Positions 57,120 to 64,000 of a stretch of DNA of 64,000 nucleotides are shown here, one piece after another (the first letter of the stretch is position 1; each line of letters begins with the position of its first letter). Source of the stretch: Arthrinium phaeospermum (lineage: Eukaryota > Ascomycota > Sordariomycetes > Amphisphaeriales > Apiosporaceae); contig QYRS01000011.1 in assembly GCA_006503535.1 (NCBI GenBank), forward strand, positions 124,001-188,000, read 5' to 3'. The notes under the pieces are model-generated. The model saw only the letters and a list, made by a program, of their open reading frames with translations. It was not told the DNA's origin and did no database searches. The position numbers were made by a program, and so were the translations under genes.

Positions 57120-57854
57120 GCCAAATCATTCACATATACCAGTAGATTGCGAAGCATCATGCACTTTCGAGCGTCATGAGGTTGATGGCTGGCGTTTCGT
57201 GTTCCGGGTACCATAGACAATTGCATTTGTTTTCAGGGGCTGGCATTTCGCATTTTCGGATGGGTACTTGTTCTTGTTTTTTTTATTATTAATGTTCAGT
57301 TTTGTTTCAGACCGTGGCCTAGGCAGTCTGAGTTAATTCGCGAGATTGATTCTACACCACCAGATATTACGGTACACATAGACACACGCATATAATAGGT
57401 ACCGAGTGGCAGAGGCTCGTACACGATCATTGATTAGGTCTCCGGGGATACAGTCAATTATAGGAGCTGCAAAGTTTCAGAGGGCTAAAGAATTGGATAT
57501 AACTGACTAGAACTCACCACTATTGCCCGTAATATCGTTCCTTGTCGAGGTGGTCACATATAGTGCGAAGGATTATGCTCGCTATTGTGGGCATTTACCA
57601 AGCTGACCGCACGTACATGTTGCATTTAAGTAACTCGATACTAATCACCCGAGCTTGTCATCAAGGTTCATTGCATCGTAGTAGACGAAAAGTATTTGAA
57701 TATGCGAAGAGGTTCAGGTATGTAGCGTAACGGCCTGGCTGATGTTGTCATACCTTCTATCTTCCTTGATCTAGAATATGTCCCTGTATCTATGTATGTT
57801 GTCCTGTCTATTTGGGGGTATCATCATATCTCCATAAGTTCTATCGATCCCTCA
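57120..57854. other. Convergent intergenic region
   Basis: 735 AT-rich bases between convergent stops. No gene recognised. Confidence 0.5.
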
Positions 57855-59253
57855 TCAGTTCGCTGCTAGAATCTCGGCCGCATTAGGCCCATCGGCATTA
57901 TCGACGCGGCCTGCGTTCCTCTTGGCCTCTTCCTCCTCTTGTTTCTTTCTTTCCATCTCCTTGTGCTTTTGCTGCCCCAGGTACGTGGCATATCGCAGAG
58001 TAAACAGAGTCAGGAACACCATGAAGGCGATACCCAAGACGGCCCTGCGGATCAAGATCCAGCGCACGCCCTCAATCTCGGATTTGGCATCGCTAGTCAG
58101 CGTGACGCTAATCCCGAAGTTTACTTGTTGAATCTGCCATGTATGTCAGTTATCAAGGTCCGATCCGTTTTGAGAGCAGCACGTGATTAGGTGGTAGACT
58201 TACGGCATTGTCCATTCGCTTCTGCTCTTCACGAACGGCCATCTTACGGTCGTTGAAGTGGCCCCTCACGTCGTCACGAAGCGTCATCAAGTCCTGGTTG
58301 AGCTTCTGGCCAAGGATATCCACCTCGTGCTGCAGCACGGTGCGCTGCTGCCGGGACTTCTCGTCGGCCGCCTTGCGGTTGTTGATGACTTCGGTGCTGA
58401 GCTCCGAGCAAGCGGCGCGGAACAGGTACGTCTCGTTGTCGACGTCGCTCTTGGAGACCAGCCCTTCCTGTGCAGTCTCGAGGTGCTTTGCCAGCAGCGC
58501 GCGCACGACTTTCATCAGCGTGATGGCCTGGACCTGAGTATACCCTTCTGCCTGCAGCTGCTTGACCAAGGTATAGCTGTCGAAGTGGTGCAGATACGGG
58601 GGAGTCGAAATGTGGATATGGTGCATCTCGCCTGGCGGTGGCATGTGCAGGACAGCATCCATCGGCCCGGCCGACTGCATCGTCTCTTCCGCGGCCGCCT
58701 GTTGCGGCGTCGATGTCGCCCCTCCTGTATGGATTTTCCCTATCCCGCCGTTGCTATCCGTTACCGGCGCAGTCTCGGCTGGGTTCTGGTCCTTCGCTGG
58801 CGATGCTTCTCCCTCAGCCGAGGGTTCTTGGGCAGCAGTGGCGGCTCCCATTTTAGGTTTCTGTTTTCGCTGCTGTTGCGGCTTCTTCTGCTGTCCAGCC
58901 TGCACATCGTCGCCGCGGGCATCTTTCCTGTTCACTTCGCCCTCGCTCGTCGTCGACCCCTTGGGCCCGCCGCCCGGATGCGGCAATTTGGCGGTGCCGG
59001 CGGCGGGAGGCACGGGCAGCGGGCCGACGGCCTTGCCGTGCCTCTCGAAGGTGGCCTGCCTCACCCGGCCCGAGGTGGAAAAGGAGGGCGGCCTGACGTG
59101 ACCGGCCCTACGCGGCGGGCCGCCCTTGCGGGTGCATTGCCGTCTCGCGGTGCGGGTGGTCGCCGACTCGCTGCTGAGGCGCCGGATGGAGGAGCGGAAG
59201 AGGTGCGGGTAGAGGAAGGGGAGGCGCATGTTGGCTGGCGGCGGCGGCGGCAT
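57855..59253 (-). CDS. Mitochondrial DUF1640 / CCDC90 (MCUR1-like) coiled-coil protein
   Basis: Two exons, 58204-59253 and 57855-58133, give 442 aa. The basic N-terminus (RLPFLYPHLFRSSIRRLSS) fits a mitochondrial targeting sequence. Residues about 70-200 are low complexity. The DUF1640 domain starts near 220 with HHFDSYTLVKQLQAEGYTQVQA, typical of CCDC90 proteins, and continues as a long coiled coil (SELSTEVIN to REEQKRMDNAIQQVNFGISVTLTSDAKSEIE). One membrane helix follows (about 390-410, RAVLGIAFMVFLTLFTLRYA), then a charged tail. Relatives are inner-membrane proteins: yeast Fmp32 affects cytochrome oxidase assembly and human MCUR1 modulates calcium uptake. Which role applies here is not visible. 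The start is the first Met; a second Met eight residues later is equally possible. Confidence 0.88.
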
Positions 59254-59698
59254 GTTGTAAACACGGGTGTGTGTTCCGAGGGTGAGCGATATCAGGGGGC
59301 AGACGGGCGGGCGGGCAACTTATTAGATCATACCTACTCCGTACTTAGTACCCAATGTAATCAATCAAGCGTCGGCGATTTCGGATGTGGCATTGCCAGA
59401 TTGGTGGCGTCAATTTGCATAACACCTGGTAGCTGAATTAATGCACTTATTCTGTATTACTGGCATAGTAAGGCTTGGGGCTTGGAAGCTAGAGGTTGCC
59501 ACCCGCTTTTCCTTGGAAGCCGCCCCGCTTTCTAAGCCGATGGCTGGCACTGATGGGGGGATAATTCCAGATCAATCTCCAGTTGGCATTCTTACTATCC
59601 AGTTTCAACAGGTGCCCCCAACCGAAAAATTCCCTTGTCGCAACTGGCAATCCGCTGCGCTTCAACCAGGTGTCAAGCAGCTGCCATTCACCATCACG
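59254..59698. promoter_or_regulatory. Compact divergent promoter (DUF1640 / DUF3716 genes)
   Basis: 445 bases separate the two outward-facing start codons. A plus-strand frame is open from an ATG at 59441 and would add 86 residues to the DUF3716 protein; I treat this as leader because the extension has no conserved look. Confidence 0.5.
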
Positions 59699-60979
59699 AT
59701 GAGTTCGAATAATACTGCTAACAGAGGCGTCGTCTTCAATCCTCGCGGGGGCAAACCTGCCAGAGTCACCAAACCCTCTGCCACACCTCGCCGTCCTAAC
59801 CGTCGTCCCAATGACGCCGTCCTCAACCAGGACCCTAGTTTGGACCCCGATCTGGCCGATGCGCCCGATGGCTTGGAACACCACGAGCACCACGAGCAAT
59901 CACCCCAGGATGAAGAGCACCACCTAGTCTCCGATGACCAGCAGCTCGACCACCACGAACACCACGGCTCTCACGACTCTCATGACCCTCACGAACATCA
60001 CGACCACCACGATGACTTCGACGCCGAAACTGCTGCTGCCGCCGCCGCCGTAGCCGCAGAGCATCATGTCCAGCAGCAGCAGCAGCAACAGCAAGAGCAG
60101 CAGCAGCAAATGGACCTGAGCGCCGCTGCCAGCATACTTACAAGCAATGGCACAAATCCTATGGTGGACCCCCACGAGCACCCGGATCTCGATCAGCATC
60201 TCGAGGGCCCTGAGTCCTCCATGACGACCGAGGAGCTCGCTCGTGACTCGGGCTACCAGAATGTCGTCGTGGAGAGCGCCTTGGCCAAGCGCTTGTCGCG
60301 CGAACCCGGCATGCGACTCGCCAGCCAGCGAAGGCCCGAACAGTCGCTCAACCTGCAGCGGCGCAGCAACGTCGAGGCCCTATTTGCGCACATCGCCGGA
60401 GAGATGGCGCCTGTGCCTTGCAAAAACTGCCACAAGGGCCATGGACCTTGGACAACGTGCGTCGTGGTTGACGGCCAGATGTGCGGAAGTTGTGCCAATT
60501 GCTGGTTCAACGCTTCTGGCGCAAGATGCTCCTTCCATGGTAAGCAAGCATGACATCTCCCTCCCTCCCTCCGCTTGGTCGGCCTTGCTGGTACTAATCG
60601 TCGCGTTATAGAAACGAGAAACCCTCCTGCCCACGCCAACGTCATAGCCCCCGACGGCGGCTTCCAGCTTCCCCCGATACCATCTGCCGCGCTCAACGGC
60701 TTCAATTACGTCTCAACGCCGTCATCGTCGGATCCTGTTGTGCGCTATACTGTCGAGCGGGCCATGGCCGACCTTCGCGCAGCCGATAAGCGGACGCGGC
60801 AGATGCTCATGATCGAGGTCGCCGCCAAACAGCTGGCCTGGAACATAATGCAGTTCGAGGAGACACAAGCGGAAGACCAACACCAAGTTCAGGATCACGG
60901 GCAGGTGCCGGTGCAAGTAGATGTTCAGGGTCAACCACCGCCCCCGTCTTCCATGCTCGACGACCAGGATGGCCCATGA
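59699..60979 (+). CDS. DUF3716 cysteine-rich protein with His/Gln-rich N-terminus
   Basis: Two exons, 59699-60539 and 60612-60979, give 402 aa. The conserved part (residues about 238-281) carries CKNCHKGHGPWTTC starting at Cys241, then QMCGSCANCWFNASGARCSF, the cysteine pattern of the fungal DUF3716 family and probably a zinc-binding module. The N-terminal half is low complexity: a His/Asp/Glu-rich stretch (about 60-118, many HHEHH and DHHD units), an alanine run and a polyglutamine run encoded by CAG. The C-terminal half contains a helix (VRYTVERAMADLRAADKRTRQML) and a Gln/Pro tail. Function is unknown; members are scattered in ascomycetes and often assumed nuclear. Shares a 445-base promoter with the DUF1640 gene. 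Confidence 0.82.
60070..60110 (+). repeat. Coding CAG/CAA polyglutamine repeat
   Basis: CAG-rich tract with CAA and GAG interruptions, encoding about eight Gln, one Glu and four Gln in the DUF3716 protein. Confidence 0.9.
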
Positions 60980-61377
60980 TGAGCCGGACGTTTGTTGTGT
61001 AAGAGGCTTCAACACCAATGGCATGTTTGTCCGTTAATTTTGAGGGATACATTGAATTCGGGTTTCTTATTCACTTGGGCGTTGTGAGCCTCGTAGCTTT
61101 CATGGATGAAAGTGCTTTATGTATTATACCCAAGGTCTTGTAGCTTTATTCCAGCCGTATTTGTCGAGTATACTAAGCCAAAAGAGACGCCGTTCGTTAT
61201 ATCCCCTCAATTGCCAATTGCAAGCTGTTTAATATATGGGCAATATATAAGTAGGTATGTTCCCGCCAACGTAAATTCGTGATCTGAATATCCAAGTAGC
61301 ATAAACGCCGTCCCACCGTACGGGCTGTAGTGTGCAATCGAGCAGACAGTGTCTGTAATTCCGGAATAAACCTCGGA
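60980..61377. other. Convergent intergenic region
   Basis: 398 AT-rich bases between the DUF3716 and Smr gene stop codons; probable 3' UTRs only. Confidence 0.5.
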
Positions 61378-62273
61378 TTACATGACCGCACAGCAGAATT
61401 TGTTGAGGTTCCGGCAGACATTTCCGAAGAGCTTGTCCATGGCTGCATCGTCGGGCTTCTGTTCCTGCTGTTGGTGTCCGCCGCTGCTTTGCTGAGGCCG
61501 GTGCTGCTGTTGCTCCCGGCCGCCATGCTGGGGTTGTTGCTGTCCCCCGTGGGAAGGCTGCTTCTGGTGCTCGCGGCCGCCCTTGCCGGCGTGCTGCCCG
61601 CCGGACGGCTTCTGCGGCGGCGGGGGCATGGCGCCGACCTCGCCGCCCTGGAGGTCGACGTAGATGCGGCCGGCGTTGTCCTCGGTGGCGTAGTGCAGGC
61701 CGAGCTCGCGGCAGACCTGCTCGACGCGGGGCTTGATCTTCTGGACGTGCCCCGCGCTGTGGTGGCCCTGCCCGACGATGACGTGCAGGTGCGTCTGGCC
61801 CCGGGCGCGCGCGTCGCGGATGCGCTTCTCCAGGATGTCCTCGGCCTCCTCGACGAACTGCCCGTGCAGGTCCACCGTGTCGTCCGCCACCCGCCCCGTC
61901 GCGTTGTTCTCCCGGAAGATGTACTCCGAGGCTTGCTTGTTGTACGCCTCCATCTGCGACGCGTGCCGCTTGCCCTCGTTGCTCAGCTGTTTGGCCTCGG
62001 CGCCGTCGCCGCGCTCGTAGGCTTGGTGCGCCTGTGGTTGGGTGTGTATATTGTCAGCGTCCGGGCTGGGAATCGGGTTCCTCGGTAGGGGATGACGGCG
62101 CCCGTTCGCTCGCCCGGGGAAAGGGAATACCGGGACTCTCGGCCACGTACCTTGTCGAAGCACGCATTGCGCTTCTGGGCCTCCTGGCCCGCGAGGTCTC
62201 GCAGGCGGTCGTACTCTTTCTCGGCATCGTTTTCGGCGCTGTGGCTGAAGGCTACATGGGCGGCGCCGCCGAG
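61378..62273 (-). CDS. DUF1771-Smr domain protein with C-terminal CaaX box (5' end unresolved)
   Basis: Two exons are secure: 62151-62273 and 61378-62031, encoding 258 residues in phase. The first secure exon starts LGGAAHVAFSHSAENDAEKEYDRLRDLA and continues into the DUF1771 helix pair (CFDKAHQAYERGDGAEAKQLSNEGKRH). The Smr domain follows: DTVDLHGQFVEEAEDILEKRI contains the DLH motif and HLHVIVGQGHHSAGHVQKIKP the GxG-type loop. Such domains bind or cut nucleic acid structures. A Gln/Gly/His-rich linker leads to a C-terminal NKFCCAVM, where CAVM is a CaaX box favouring farnesylation. The coding start lies upstream of 62273 but I could not join it: an ATG at 62545 (MPGNSIPMTRLGG) is attractive, yet both nearby donors are in the wrong phase for the acceptor at 62274-62276. 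Confidence 0.82.
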
Positions 62274-64000
62274 CTGTCAGCAGGGGTATCTTTCGATGCC
62301 TTGGTACGAATCAGGCTTTCAGCGTGATGTGCATTGCCCGCGCTGTACGTCGCTGTCGCGCAACTTGGCGGGTGGTTGCGACGTCTGCTCGGAACCTCGA
62401 ATTTGTACATTCGGCGATTGCGTCATACGGGTAGATGCGGTGTGGTATAGCACAGCACAGCACAGCGCAAGTTTGCATAATTTCCAAAGGGGGCTCGCTC
62501 ACCGTTACCGCCCAGGCGGGTCATGGGGATGGAGTTTCCAGGCATTGTGCGGGCAATTGGCAAACGAAACAGCTAAAGCAACGAGGATGAGGATGAAAAT
62601 AGTATTAATTCCCAGTAGAACTGTCAGAGCATCGCAGAATTGAGATTTTGACGGTTGCTCGGGGATGAGCCAATGCAGCACAACTAAATACGCAACAAAA
62701 CTTACATGCTTCCTTGTTTTTTTTTTCTCGTACCTGGAAATCATCTCCAGGGCGGTTAGGCCTAAATGCGCGTAGCTGCCAAGTTTCCAACCTATCAATC
62801 CATCCCACTAGGTACGTACGTCAACGTTGGATGCAAGGATCTTAACCTATACGGCGGCAGATCTGCAAACCTACTTTACCTTCAACATGGATGTACATAC
62901 CTAGATGATCCAATCACACAAACCATGACCTGTTGTTGCTGGCGGCTGGACATTCAAATTCAATTCAACTATGCAGCCTTACCTCAGGCCGTGTTAGCTG
63001 TTGCACAGAGATATAGACACACATCACTCTACAAATATGCAGATAATCGCGTATAGTGATATCGAGGTTGACTTGTCAAGAAGGATGGGTCTCTAGGCCT
63101 AGATATGCATAGAATTTGGGTCTCACCGTCTCGCGACTCAGCGGCCAATGGCTATTCAGCACATTATGAACTCCAGATGCCCTACTGTTCCAGTACCCAT
63201 AATAACGTGTATGAATGAGCAACCCACCGCAGTCACTCTCGAGTGTTATGCTTGACAGGCCCGCACGATTGTAGCGCTCTCGTTATATGTTCTGGTTCTG
63301 GCTAGGCCAAATCCCGAGGTCCGTATCAAGTCTTAGAGATGGGGAAATATGACAATGATGACATCAAATGGTGGCTCGTACCTCCGAGGGTGCAAATATC
63401 GTGGCCCTTTGTGTCAATCATACATACCAGAGGTGGCTAATGGAAGTAATACATACCTACCTTCCGAAGACGCCGATACCACAATAGACTATGTAAAGGC
63501 AATGAGTGAGTACCTAGGTATGCTGGAGAGCCCGTCACCAACCTGGTGGACAACATAGCACCCAGTACACTCTTGGAGCCCTCGGGCAAAGTCTGCACCT
63601 AGACAGACACGGCAGTCACCACCACTACTGCTCTCGTAACGTAGGACATGGAACGGTCCATTTTCTGGGACTGCACGGGGAAGCCTGAACATGATTGAGA
63701 AAGTCGGACAATCTGTCCACCGACATCCTCACGACGCCAATGTTTGGCGTCCCGAGATTGGGCCCATGGCGGCTGACGAGTTGCAGTGCACCGGGGCCAT
63801 TGTCTTGTTCGCCGTGACGATGAGTCAAGCTGCCGTGGTCGAAACGGCCCTTGCCATAGGGGCGTGCACCTGCTCCCCGCCACAGTCCCGTGCCGAGAGG
63901 GGTGTTTCGAAAAAAAAGCATGCCGGTACTCTGCCGGAGCCGCGCCGATATACGACTTGTGTCGGATGTATAGACCTGTATCTGGGCGCAATTTTCGGTA
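62274..64000. other. Terminal region without a recognised gene
   Basis: About 1.7 kb. The first 300 bases should contain the missing 5' exon and promoter of the Smr gene. The rest is AT-rich with short frames lacking motifs; weak frames after 63.3 kb could not be tied to any family. Confidence 0.5.

Noticed and set aside
58258..59436. 392-codon plus-strand open frame
   Set aside because: It lies antisense to the DUF1640 gene and has no domain; it arises from GC-rich third codon positions.
59441..59698. 86-residue N-terminal extension of the DUF3716 protein
   Set aside because: The extension has no conserved features and lies in the short divergent promoter; the ATG at 59699 gives a typical start.
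61330..62088. 252-codon plus-strand open frame with Leu/Ala-rich stretches resembling membrane helices
   Set aside because: Antisense of the Smr gene; the hydrophobic look comes from the reverse complement of Gln/Gly/Lys codons.

Overview
This window is nuclear DNA from a filamentous ascomycete (Pezizomycotina, most likely Sordariomycetes; that placement is inference). The signs are short introns (about 50-140 nt) with GTAAGT/GTATGT-type donors and CTAAC/CTGAC branch sites, GC-rich third codon positions that create long antisense shadow frames, wide AT-richer intergenic stretches full of microsatellites, and fungal families such as a Zn(II)2Cys6 regulator, DUF3716, HAK potassium transport and a CBM1-tailed alpha-galactosidase. 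I resolved 20 protein genes, 19 with complete exon models. I saw no rRNA, tRNA, transposon, CRISPR array or prokaryotic-style operon.

Layout. 0.6-10.6 kb: splicing factor Prp18, a small complex I subunit (B15/NDUFB4-like), a Gtt1-like glutathione transferase, a large membrane-anchored amidohydrolase with two hydrolase-like modules and an apparent one-base frameshift, and COP9 signalosome subunit 1. 10.6-14.9 kb: a gene-poor, repeat-bearing gap that probably holds the long leader of the next gene. 14.9-25.6 kb: a Zn2Cys6 transcription factor, an M24 Xaa-Pro aminopeptidase, an ER-Golgi L-type lectin cargo receptor, and the ALG8 glucosyltransferase transcribed divergently from the lectin. 27.3-43.3 kb: the ISWI partner Itc1/Acf1-like protein, an LCAT-type alpha/beta-hydrolase, a HAK/KUP potassium transporter and an Rcm1/NSUN5-type rRNA methyltransferase. 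45.1-51.4 kb: an MFS drug/polyamine exporter, a redox-dead PDI-like ER protein with two successive 8-nt micro-exons, and a secreted GH27 alpha-galactosidase with CBM1. 54.3-62.3 kb: a CLC chloride/proton exchanger, a mitochondrial DUF1640/CCDC90 protein, a DUF3716 Cys-rich protein, and a DUF1771-Smr protein ending in a CaaX box.

Most genes are housekeeping and do not form one pathway. The clearest functional neighbourhood is secretory: the lectin receptor and ALG8 share an 869-bp divergent promoter, and the ER PDI-like protein lies next to a secreted glycosidase on the same strand. I found no convincing new multi-gene system. The items most worth checking are the frameshift, the paired 8-nt micro-exons, the 3-nt first coding exon of the Itc1 gene, the CaaX tail on the Smr protein, and its unresolved 5' exon.
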